In this document: piece after piece, positions 13,213 through 24,883 of the stretch
How positions within the stretch are numbered: position 1 is the stretch's first letter
Layout: each line of letters starts with the position of its first letter
From: Euryodendron excelsum
Lineage: Eukaryota; Streptophyta; Magnoliopsida; Ericales; Pentaphylacaceae
Assembly (NCBI GenBank): GCA_033060915.1
Contig: CM065377.1
Location: 59,486,683-59,550,682 of the forward strand
Length of the DNA: 64,000 nucleotides
Reading direction: 5' to 3'
Position numbers and translations under genes: made by a program
The notes under the pieces: generated by a model
The model's database searches: none
What the model saw: the letters and a program-made list of their open reading frames with translations, nothing else
Told to the model about the DNA's origin: nothing

Positions 13213-16200
13213 CAAAAAGCAGCTCTAATTCGGGGATAGATTTAACTGGTTGTACCTCTTTTGATTTGCCAGGAGATTTCATCCAATCATCGATTTTTGT
13301 CCATATTGGTGGGCACCAGAGATGGCTGCTTTCATTCAGGGCCCGGCCCTTAATCCTGCCAAGTTGTACAATGAAAATGTATATGATTCATTCCAGTTCC
13401 CAGTATGAAGTTCAGAAGGCAATTTTTACTTGCAGAATTGAGTATGTGATGCAATCCTATTTTTGCATTCTCAGTTTGCAACTTTGACAAGGTGTGTGAA
13501 TGGAAGGGAGGTAGAGGGTTATAACCTTGTTCAAATAGTAAATTATCAATGAATGGAAGGGAGATAGCATTGTCTATCCTAGTTTTTTCCAGATGCTCTT
13601 ACACTCAGAGCCTACCATGAATTGTTCTAATGGGATGTTTTTCATTTCTTATTTGTATTTGCTTTAGTTTTGACTTATATGTGTTTATGTATATTGATGT
13701 TTTGTATCCTTTTATCTCAAAGTGTCTGCTACAATGGCATATGTTTTTGTTCTTGTTTTTTGGATATCTTCGAATGCTTAAAACATGTTTTAGCAAGCAA
13801 AGAAAAGGGAGTTCAACATCAAAAGAATAGGTGAAGAAGGCACTTAGTATGCTACTCAGGCTGCAAGATGCACTGGCAAAGAATTAATATTTTGCACATA
13901 AAATGGTAGTGACAAAAATGCCATTCATAGGTGCAGTCTTGCCCTTGGTCATTTTTTTATTATTAGTTATATTATGTCTGGCTGCATATTTGAGAACTTT
14001 ATTGATTAAATTTTTTGCGAAGGCCCAGTTAAAAAAGGCAGCTCAATGAAAGCTTTCCAAATGCAGGATTTGGACAGGGTAAAAACCCTTTGTGATAAAT
14101 TTTTCATCACTTGCCTCGAGCCAAATGGATCCATATAAAATCTATATTTTATAAAATCTTTATGGTATCTATATTTACATATATATGCATATGCGCACAC
14201 ACAGAATATAGGACTGGTCCTATGTAAGAACCATTTTACTAGATTTCCTCTTTCGAAGTTGCAACTACCTATTGCAAAGAATTCAATTTTTCCAAGTAAA
14301 TACTCAATACTTAAGCAGGCTTACAAAGTTGATCATGATATGATAAAGTGTTTTTTGGGTGGTCTCCGACCTTCCAATTGATGTTTATCTCCAAATCTCT
14401 AATTGATATTTATTTCCAAAATATTTGGAGGCTTTTTACATACACACAAAGGGTTTGCTAGTTAATAATATACTCTAGTTTCTGTTCTTCTTTACATCTC
14501 ATGTTTCGCTATGATAGTATCATAGATCATGTCAATGCATAGGAAATGAATGCATTTTCATACTACCTTCACGAGCAGAGAGGTTTTTGGATTTGAAAAT
14601 GTGATGTTCAAGTTGCAATGAAGTAACCTTATCACTATTCCAAGGCATACCCTTATCATTATTGTTAACTTAAATAGTGTATTTTAGTCATTACTACTAA
14701 CTTATATATATATATATATATATAATCCTAAAGATATTGAAAAATAATTATTCATTACTGCTAGAGTAGTGAATGAATTATTTATTCAATACTTGTAGAG
14801 CACCACATGATCATGCGCATCCTCATCTTTTATTTTTTTGCTATTCGGTGTCGAAATAGCACTGAATAATATTTGTCATCATATGCCGTTAGACCAACAA
14901 CTCAAAACTACGATTCTAGTTAACATTAATTGTCCTTTTATTGCAGTACATTATCACTTTATTGTGTGTTTGAGATATAACAACGGACAAAAGGCTAAAA
15001 TGAACTTAATAAAAAGGAAAAACATAAAAGAAAGTTTGCAATTAACCAAGTTTGCTTGCAGGCTTTTGATCGATTACTCTTTTGAATTAGTGTAGAGTTA
15101 CTATTTATATGAACTATGTAATTTTGTGCATTACATGAATAATAACACTAAACTGCTACGAGAAAATAAAAACTTAACATGGATTCAAAAAGAGGAAACA
15201 CTAAACTTGGGGTGTTACTATTTTTTAGATGTACACTTATATGTATAGAACAGAATACAACTAGAAATTAGATTGGATTCAAATTTGATCTCCTATTGTT
15301 TGGCCAAAAGAAATCACAAAATAAATTAAAAAAGAAAAGAAAAGCAAAAAAAAAAAGTGAAAACTATTCAAATACCTTAGCTTTTGGCTTCTGAAGGAAA
15401 AAAATCCACTAGGAAGGTAGTGCCCTCTTTTTTGGGATAAATATTGAAAAGGTAGCACCATTATTTTTATATATCATTTTCCCTACGATTACTACCTTTT
15501 GCGTATTTGAAGAGTCCTACATTATAAAGTTTTAATATAAGTTATAGTAAACTAAGTTTTAGAATCCAAAAGAAAAAAAGAAATAAAAAAAGAAAGAGTA
15601 ATTACACTTTTATCTCTTATAATTTGAGAAAAAATCATATAACCCCACGTGGTTTAAAAGTGAACACAAAACCTTTTTATGGTTTAAACTTTTTTGCAAA
15701 ATGGATGAAACCATGAAGCCTAAGTAAAATGATAAAAATGCCATTCATGCTTTATTTTGACATTAAAGAGCAAAATCATCTTTTTGATGGTCCATTTGAT
15801 GAAACTACCCTTGTGACACAATCACATTTAATTTTACTCTTTCTGTTTATTTTACATTCAAGTTCAAATCAAAAGGAATTATGCATTTATTTTTAAAACA
15901 CAGCGGATCATATTATTTTTTAAAAAAATTTTGGTAAGACGAAAAAATGAAAACAGATAGGGCTAGGCCTTTCAAAAGAAGTTCCCACCGTATCAGCAAC
16001 TGACCGGAAGCTGATCCACACCCATATTTCCCTCACAGTGTACTTGAGGATGCACTGGCATCTCTTGGGAGAAATCTAAAGTACTTACTTGATTCTTATT
16101 TACTTGGAATGGTGTTCCCTATTCCTGTTATTGTTACAGTTAATAGATGTATAAGATAAAATATTATATCTATAGTATTTTTAAAAATTATCTTTTTGAT

Positions 16201-18120
16201 TCTGTAATGAATATACTTTGTAATCATTTTGTTTTTTGGAAATGAATTGATTGGTATAGCTCTCCTTGGATGAGATTTACTGCCACTTGGGAGTCTGAAT
16301 TGATCTCAATCTTTGTCATACCTCCCTCTATTGTCATCTTTAGGCCTCGTCAATTCTCCCAAATCTCAACTTTCAAACTCGTGCAATTCTCCAATCATCG
16401 ATAGTAACCATTGGCCTACATGCCTCACTCAACTTTGAATCATAATTAGTAGCAGAAGCGAAAAACTTTATAGGAAATGAAAGCAGAAAGTGCAGTAAAA
16501 AAATATAGAGAGAAGCTAGAGATGCTTTAAAAACTTAATAGGAATCTGTTAAGAAACTTTTATAGAACTTAAAAGAAACTTTTAAAAAACTTAGTAAAAA
16601 CTTTTGAAAAACTTAGTGAGAACTTTCATGAATAATTTCATGGATAATTAGTTAGAACTTAAAAGAAAAAAATATATAAAATTAATAATTCAAGTTTCCG
16701 GAGTATTTTTCCTTAGTTTTGTAAGAGTTTCTATCAAGTATTCCAAACATATCTCAGTCGTTTCTCAAAATTTTTGAAACGTTTTTCCAAAATGTTTTCT
16801 TAAAATTTTCAAACACTTTTATGCACGTCCCTCTAAAATGAGTTTTTCGGCAACTATAATTTGAAGAACCCCCTAAATTGGTCAGGATTTCCTCTTCAAC
16901 TATGTTCAATTTAATTTGAGCTGCATCGGAAAAATGTCATTTAACAGTCTTGGTGTTCTTAGAACGTGTTCTTAGAACAGTGGCTTCAGGGGATGAAAGC
17001 CTCTGAAGTTTCGCATGCAAGCACAAGAATCTTTGTTTTCAAATTTTTTTTTTTTGAGTTTCTATCCTTCCAAATTTGCCCACAGCAAACTCATAGTGCC
17101 GAAGGATGTTTGGTAAACAAACTCTTTCAATCCAGTCATTTAGAGGCTTCTCATGAGATTTGTGAGAAGTCTACCATGCAGAATAATCCAAAAGAAAGTC
17201 TTTTTGAGTTTTTGAGGTATAACAATTCTCCATAAGTTACCAGCTCCAATCCCACTCTTGGTAGTTTTCTTTTGCTAAAGACTCAAATTAAACAATAGAT
17301 AGTATTTTTTCTCCGCACCAGATGGCAGATTCGCAGAATCACAATATTCAAGTAGCCCAAAACGCACTCACCATCTCTCAAAAGGGTTAACTTTTGAAGA
17401 AGTGAATATCACTTCTAAAGCTTCTAAGCTAATAAAAAAAAAAAAAAAATTCTAAAGCTTTTGAAATTCCTGTCATCGGGTGATGCGGAACATATATAGG
17501 CACAAGCCCTTTTCTTTTACTAAACACACAAATTAAACAAAACACAATTTTTGTATCCAAGTAATCCCAAGTCTAGCTCACTCACCGCCTTCAAAAGGAC
17601 CTCACTTTTGAACGAATGAATGACACTTTCAAAGCTCTTTGGAGGTTTTCAATACCGAGAGAGATGATTTTATAGGTAAGGAGGAAGTAAAGACACCATT
17701 AGAATTTGGGATTATTTTTTCAGAGAGACTTTATGAGGAAACACCAAAAACTTAGGTGTCAGGATCTCACATCGAATAAAAAAGTGAGAAGTCTTGGGCT
17801 TATACAACGGTAGGCTATTATCACCTAATAACTTAAGTTTTTGAATCAGATGACAAGCGCATCGTGACACTACGCAAGTGAACTTTCTTTATTTTGGCAT
17901 TCTCCTCCTCATTAGATAACATATTAACTAATACTCGTAATATCCTAGTCCCTATCTTCATTGATTATATCTTTATCTTAAGTTTTGCTAACATACGCGT
18001 TTAGGATACATTTTAAGTATACTTTATCTGGTCATATAAAGTATTAAAATTTATATTTTTACTTTTCACAATTCTTCATATTAAAAATACAATTACTAAT
18101 ATTAGATATAACCAAATAAA
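13213..18120. other. Intergenic DNA 3' of the GALT2-type gene, no gene seen
   Basis: The first several hundred bases probably include the GALT2 3' UTR, but no poly(A) site could be fixed. A (TA)n tract lies at about 14703-14724. The stretch at 16500-16680 is low complexity, with repeated 'aaacttttaaaaaactta' phrases. Two similar segments at 17270-17460 and 17500-17660 share a layout (…AAGTAGCCC/AAGTAATCC…CTCACC…AAAAGG…CACTT…TCTAAAGC/TCAAAGC) and look like diverged direct copies. Short reading frames here have no recognisable products. Confidence 0.6.
17757..17880 (+). mobile_element. LTR- or TRIM-like fragment
   Basis: TGTCAGGATCTCACATCG followed by 'gggcttatacaac' and 'ctaataacttaagtttttg' resembles terminal repeats of small plant LTR elements that carry a 'cacatcgg…taagcttttggg' core. 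No partner repeat or primer binding site was found, so this is at most a solo or truncated end. Confidence 0.35.
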
Positions 18121-21100
18121 ATATGCCTAGAATGTATTCTAAGGACACATGCCCCTTTAAACTTTTGTATTCCAATTCTTTAGGGTATAAAGCCACCTTC
18201 TTTATTATCGCGTTCCAGTTACGAGGGGTGCTTGAGCAGCCAAGGGATATGTCCCCACACCACCCGTCCTTTCATAGCGAAATTTTGGATCCATTAATTC
18301 CACACATTGGAAGTCTTTATCTGGCTAGGCTGATAAAAAAAAATGAAAGAAAAAATATTTAATGCGACGATACATTATTATTTTTATTAAATTATATTAA
18401 ATAAATATGTTAAAATTTTAATTACAATGACATGTGAGTAGTTAATGGGTAGTTAGAAAATTATTTCTTTAATTTTAGGTGATTAGAATAAAAATCAATA
18501 TATTTAACATTATTTAATTGACTAGTGATGCACTGTTGCATTAGATACTTTCTCACAATTTACTTAAATCAAAGGTTAATATGTAATTATTTACTAAAAA
18601 TTTAAAAGAATAAAAAAATTTGGGTTTTAGAATCAAACCCCTATCACTAAGGTTAGCCTCATGAATTCCCAAAGTCTCGAATTAAAAACCGTGGGTCCCA
18701 TTTCACCAATTCTATCTACAAGCAACCTTTGCCATTCCTTATCTCACTCATGTCGGCATCCGCGGTGGCCCGCGACTGCTTACGTGGCACAGCCTCTCAC
18801 CGTTCGATCAGTATCCATCACAAAAGAACAAAACTTATAAATTAACTAATATAGAACCCCACAGTGCTGACGGGTCACCGTAGAGGAGTACCGAAGCTGT
18901 GGTCCCCTACGGTTGCCCATTTACGATCCGCTGTACTGTATACTCTGTCGGCAACATGGCTGCGAGCCACGTTTCCCCCTTGGAAAAGCATGTTTTGGCT
19001 CTTTGCGTCACGTGGAGGCCATTAACAGCTCCTTAAAGTGCTCGTAGTAAACTTTAGTCCCAAGAGTATATATTGGCATTTGACAGTCTACTTGCTGGGA
19101 TTTTGAGGACGCGAGTTCACATTGTGGCGTTAGCTACACGTTTCAAGATATTATTAGCGCGTATTAAAGTACTTGTATTCTGCGAGTATGCTAAGTTATT
19201 GAAAAGGACGTGCTTGAAAGACTGGCTCATCTCAATCACACAGATTGTTGTGGATAGGGGAACTTTTTATTGAAATGACAAAAGTAACCTTGGGCCTTTT
19301 GGGCCATAAGAATTTTTCATAGGCTTTAATTAAAAAAGTTAGTAAAAAAGAAGAAGAATAAAGCTAGTTAAAAAAAGGGCTAAAAACTAATCCAAACGAT
19401 AACTAATACTCAGAAATGAATTGTAGTTGTTGTGATAGGATCATTTTTAATAGTATCAAAAGATTTGGTGAAAAGACCGGATTTTGAGTTTAATACGTGA
19501 CATTTGGACACAAATCTAATTTTTAATGTTGTATTTTAAAAATATTTATCCTTGTTTATTGCTTAACATAAATAAAAAAAGCATGGAACAAAAATTACAA
19601 ATAAAAAAGAATGAGAAAGTATTAAAAAGATATGCACTAGTGTATAAAGACGAATAAAGTTAGGAATCTTTTGTATAAGATAAAAATTAAATAAAAAGGA
19701 TTAATAGGTTAATAGGTGTATTGTGAGATGTTGAGAACGATGGTAGTTGGCTTATTATGATCGCTATCTCCCGATTAATCTCACTTGAAATGGTACCATT
19801 ATGTAAGATTTTTTTAGTACCTTTGACATTGCTTCTTAATTGAGAAAAGCAGCATATCAACCACTTATGAAGATTCACATTCTTTGATTTTCGAAAGGCA
19901 TCACATCAACCATTTATATGCTCTTGAATACAGGAAAACAAATTGCATCCATGTTTTTAGAATACAACTTTTGTTATATCTTTGTGCCTGTTTGATAGGA
20001 CTTAAAAAGTCAAATTTTTTTTAAGTTTATTTGTAAAAAAATTAAGTTTTTTTTAAGCTTACTAGTAAAAAAGTCAAATTTTTCTAACCTTTTTACTTTT
20101 CTGATATTAGTTTAAATAAAAATAAACAAAAAAGTAAAAAAAAAAAAGAAGCAAAAAAGCTAATTTTTGTTTTTTTTGCTTATAAGCTTATCAAAAAGTC
20201 AACTCATAAACTGTACCAAACGCAGCCTTTATCTTCTATACAAGTGGCGAGTTTCACATTGTAATGCTTAAATCTTAGTGACAATAGTTGATACCGTCTT
20301 ACTACTAAATTTTTTTTTTCTATTAGAGATGTATCATCAACTATTTTTGAAATAAGTTATCAAAACCCAATTCATTTTCAATCTCAAGCAATTGGGCCAA
20401 CCTTTCCGGTTTCTCCCAACATAGGGGGGAATCTTAAAAAGAAAATCCTTGAACATTGAGTTAACATAAAAAAAAAAGAAAAAAAGAAGAAGATAAATTA
20501 AGGGGTACAAGTTTTTGTTGATGGTAAAATGTAAGTAGCTATTCTTTCTATTTTTTTCAAATTTCTGGATAGAAGTCTAGTAATCAGTTAATATTGAATT
20601 TTTAAAACTAATTTTATTAAATTGTGACATGATTTTTTTGTTATATCATCAATATAAATATTTAGAAATGAAGAGGTTTTTAAAAAAACAAATATCGCAT
20701 GACAAAATCTAATAGGCGTGAATACCAAACAAGAATTTTTTATTTCAGTACTAAGGTGAGGTTGAGTTGTCAATAAGGGTACCAATCATGTTAAGAGAAT
20801 GACCTAACCTAGTTCATTGTTTTGGCTGCAAGTGTTGTTCTTGTTTGTTATCCCAAAATGTGGAGACAGTTCAATAATTCTATGTTCTCTTTAAGCAATG
20901 CAACAAGGGTAGCTAGGCTGTTCCTCATGGAGACAATGGACTCCATTGTAATTGCCACCAAACACAAGCTCACTTTTGATCTTTCATGTCCAAACTTTTT
21001 TCAGATGAAAATTGCTAAATCCATAGCTAAAAAAGCTGTATCTATTCACAACCCTCATTTTTACACGGGTATACCCTACCTTGTGAGAGACGAGATTGTG

Positions 21101-23270
21101 AATACAACCAGTCACATGAATTTAGCACAATTGCTTCAACTTTCACAATTAAAAAGATTATTTATCAATGACATGCTGCTCCTGAGAAGTCTTTTTTCTG
21201 TGTGGTGGGAGGCAGGGAGGCCACCTACTTTGACAATAATCACATAATATACTTCGGTGACCCTTAATATCTTTAAGTACTATTCTCGCATACAATATGG
21301 TGGCCCCAAAGATGGAATCCTGGGTTATTGAGACAGCTTACTTAATAGAAATAAAAACCAAGACATTGAATCAAAAGGGTATTTTGTAAACTCTAGACTT
21401 TGCTTCTATTATTGGAAGCCATGGGCCCCACTTTCCTTTTGTGGGACACTTGGCTCTTTTAGCCTGCTACATGTTAATTATTAGTTTAACCCACAAAGGG
21501 CCATGTTCACAAAAAATCAAAGTGTAATGGCCCTACTAAAATGATTGCTATAACAGAACATAACTTCTTGGGATTAGATACAAGACTTAGTAGCTAGGCT
21601 AGGATCCATGAATTTTGTCTTACTGCCAAAGCAAATGTCAATTTTTATCCAAAATGTTCTAATAAATTTTCTATTAGAAAGGTTTAGTGCCAGCTGTTGC
21701 TATCATTAATCATACATGTAAAGGCGATAGAACACTACAACATACAATGCTCCTCTATTAATGAAGTTCTTACTATTGCTGAAAAAAAGAAAAAACAAAG
21801 ATTTTGTACATAAAAATTTTTCACAGCTACCTCAAAATAGCCATAATTACAAACATTTTTTTTTTATTTTCATAAGTTCAATAAATATTTAGAGGGTAAA
21901 AGAAAAAGTGAATCTAGAAAAGGGCTAAATCAAATTATATAGTTTTATGACCTATTAAAAATATTAGATGAGTAAAAAGATTAGGAGCAAATTTTGGAAA
22001 GGGAAGAAGGCAAAATTACTTGTACTTTGGAAGAAGGGGGCAAAAATGCCATTTTCTACTAGAGATATCTATATCTATTTGTACTATTATAAAGTAAATC
22101 CTTTGGTGAATCTAGTGAAACTCCATATTAAAAAATTATTATTTTTATGTACAGATTAAGAAGTCATTAGAGAACAAATAAATTACTAACGATTGTGCAT
22201 ATTTTATCTGAATCACAAAAATAAAATAATAATTTAAATTTTGTAACTACCGGTAATTATTTCTAATCTTTTCTTTCACTCGCCCAAAACAGACCACCAT
22301 ATAGTGGAGACACCCTTCTAATGAAAAAAAAATAGGGCCCAAGCAAGCGTCATTCTAAACCCGCTCCCCCCTCCCCCAACAAAAAAAAAAAAAAAAAGGT
22401 GCTAACAAATTTATTTAATTGATGTGATTGTAAACACCAATACAGATGTAGAACCAAAGGTGAACTTACGAAAATTCTGTTCTTACATATCTTTTACATA
22501 GAAACTCTCCTAACGTGATGTGATAATGACATTTTCAAATTGAAAGATAAAAAATATGTGTTATAATTTAAAATAAAAAAGCTGTTCTCTTAAAAAAATT
22601 ATACAAAAAATTTTATCAAAATATTGTAACAATAACATTTTGTAATTAAGAGCAATCATGATTAGTATTTTGTTTTAAAATAAAGAGTACCAGCTTGTGT
22701 GACTCAATTGATGTAGCATACATCAAGGGTGAGTGACCCACTGCTGTAGTTGTGGGTAGTATTTTTCTAAAGTACAAGTCTCTTACATTTTATATATAAA
22801 TTTTGTATAAATTTTCTAGTGGCATTGTATTAACCTAAAATAAAAGGACTACAAATAATTATATCATTTTGTATGAAAATTGTGTATTTTAATTTTGTTT
22901 GTTTAAATAATATCGCTCCTAAAAATATTAGTAAAGATGAAGTAGCTTTTTTTTCCGTCTTTAGTGATTTTTTCAAGTAAAAATCAATTTTCTTTTAAAG
23001 AAACATGCATATAACTTAAAAGATCATAACAGTAAAAAGAATTGATTAAAAAAAGTCACCAAAGACTACACAAAACTATTTCATAAGCCGCGTTTAAACA
23101 CCTCCCTACTCTTTGGTTAGTTTAGCTTGAAAGCTTTAGATAAGGCATGTCTCGGCCCAACCTCATTCTTCAAAGTTTGTTTCTTCGTTTTTTTTTTCTT
23201 TTCTACTGGTGTCTAGGCTTTGAACAGATTGCTATATCAAGCTTGTGGAAGATCACTGTTTACACCGTAA
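18121..23270. other. Intergenic DNA, no confident gene
   Basis: This is AT-rich apart from a GC-richer island at about 18690-19040, which contains several ACGT cores, including TACGTGGCAC near 18781 and GTCACGTGGAG near 19008. The island could be a relic promoter or exon, but no protein is recognisable. A 141-codon open frame at 20822-21247 starts with TTG, shows no known domain and is not called a gene. MITE-like DNA lies at 19986-20228. Confidence 0.5.
19986..20228. mobile_element. MITE-like element
   Basis: The left end GCCTGTTTGATAGGACTT and the right end AAACTGTACCAAACGCAGCC are imperfect inverted repeats (core TGTTTGaTA/TACCAAACgCA). The inside is A/T runs with AAAAAGTC phrases at both flanks. 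The pattern fits a decayed non-autonomous hAT-type MITE. No coding sequence is present. Confidence 0.5.
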
Positions 23271-23742
23271 TTATTAATCTCGTACCGGTTAAGGTATTAT
23301 TTTTGCTATTGGTACGATATGTACCGGTACCGGTACCGGTACAATACCAAGTATCGTCTCGAATTTATCACTATAAATTTTATATGTTATAAAAACATAT
23401 ATATTTAAAATGTCACGGGTTTTGATATAATATAAATGAGTTATTCAACCACAATATATATTTAAAAATATTTAAAAGACATATTATTATATATTATATA
23501 CCTAAAATAAATTTTAATTGACAATTATCATAAAAAAGAATAAATTTAAATTATTTTAAAATAAATTACATAAAACGGGTACCGTTGGGTAAATTCAGTA
23601 CCACAAGTTTTGGCTGGTATTGGCTGCTATTACCGGTATTGTCTGGTATTAGTTGTACCTTAGCCGATACGGTACCATCATTTATTTATATTGTATGAAG
23701 CGGTGCCAACCGATATTCTCAATACCGGTACGAGATTAATAA
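23271..23742. mobile_element. MITE with 19-bp terminal inverted repeats and GTACCG repeats
   Basis: The left end TTATTAATCTCGTACCGGT (from 23271) is exactly matched, inverted, by the right end ACCGGTACGAGATTAATAA (to 23742). Inside are further TACCGGTA motifs, including a run of about four near 23326-23342, on an otherwise AT-rich background. A decayed extra copy of the right end follows at about 23755-23805. No transposase is seen. Confidence 0.75.
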
Positions 23743-23925
23743 CTATAATATTGTATAAGCTGATATTCCAGATACTGGTATAAAATTAATAACTATAACT
23801 ATATAAACTGCATAAATTTCATAAATAATAGTTTGTCAAAAAGACTTCATACTTAACAGGGCCAAACTGACTTCACTCCAAACCAAAATTTCCCCAAATT
23901 GGCATTGGACAGATTGGACTATGGT

Positions 23926-23932
23926 ACGTGGC
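23926..23932 (+). promoter_or_regulatory. ABRE-like ACGTGGC motif upstream of ERD4
   Basis: ACGTGGC lies about 580 bp before the ERD4 start codon. It matches the core of abscisic-acid response elements. It is a single short motif, so function is inference, though ERD4 was named as an early dehydration-responsive gene in Arabidopsis. Confidence 0.35.
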
Positions 23933-24296
23933 ACAAGCCCAACGTAATAGGTAAAGGAGCTGCAAGTAACAGTCAGAGGGCATTCTAGTCATTTCAGTTC
24001 CTCTCTCTCCCATATCTCTCTCTCCTCCCTGTCCCGGCATCTAATCCAACTTGCTTGCTTCACTGACCCCTCATCTCTCTCTCTCCCTCTCTAAAAATAT
24101 TAAAAATCAATAATGTGGTAACCCCACGCTCTTTACACTCACAGGAACAGCTAATCAAATCCATAATGTAAAAGCAAAAGAGACATGTCTGCAACTTTGT
24201 ACCAAAACAACGAAAGAAAAAATCAAGTGCTACCGTTACTGCGTATCGTTCGCGTGAATTCCGTGTCGATTGTCAGCGCTTTGATGGGAGAGAAGA

Positions 24297-24304
24297 TATT
24301 TAAA
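24297..24304 (+). promoter_or_regulatory. Candidate TATA box of the ERD4-type gene
   Basis: TATTTAAA lies about 210 bp before the ATG at 24514, which would give a 5' UTR near 180 nt that includes a GA-rich tract. C/T-rich patches at 24001-24100 precede it, as is common in plant promoters. Confidence 0.5.
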
Positions 24305-24513
24305 GCGGCCCCTCAGTTGCAGTAGCACTGCAGATTTGTCCATTCCAACCACCAGTCGTCTTCTCCGAGTCCTTTTCTCTCCTTTAATATCCTACCCCAA
24401 CGGTTAGTTTCCTCAACAGTAACGGCTATTTCTCACGGTTGAGAGAGAGAGAAGGGTAAGAGTGTGGGTTGTGTTTAGAGAGAGAAAGTGTGTGATTTTG
24501 AAGGAGAACCCAG

Positions 24514-24838
24514 ATGGATTTCGATTCTTTCCTGACGTCCCTTGGGACGTCGTTCGTGATTTTTCTGGTTCTGATGTTGTTGTTCACATGGCTGTCGAGA
24601 AAGCCCGGGAACACCGTGATTTACTACCCTAACCGGGTACTCAGGGGGATGGATCCTAGGGAGGGCTCGTCCTTGACCCGGAACCCGTTTTCCTGGATCC
24701 GAGAGGCGTTCTCTTCCACCGAGCAAGACGTTATCACCATGTCCGGTGTGGACTCTGCTGTGTACTTCGTCTTTCTGAGCACTGGTTTGTCTCTATTCTC
24801 GCTCATTCTCTCTCAGCATGCATATAAATGTGTGTATG

Positions 24839-24883
<45 letters not shown>

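Noticed and set aside
22381..22397. A-run that might mark a retroposed gene tail
   Set aside because: No coding remnant or target duplication was found beside it.
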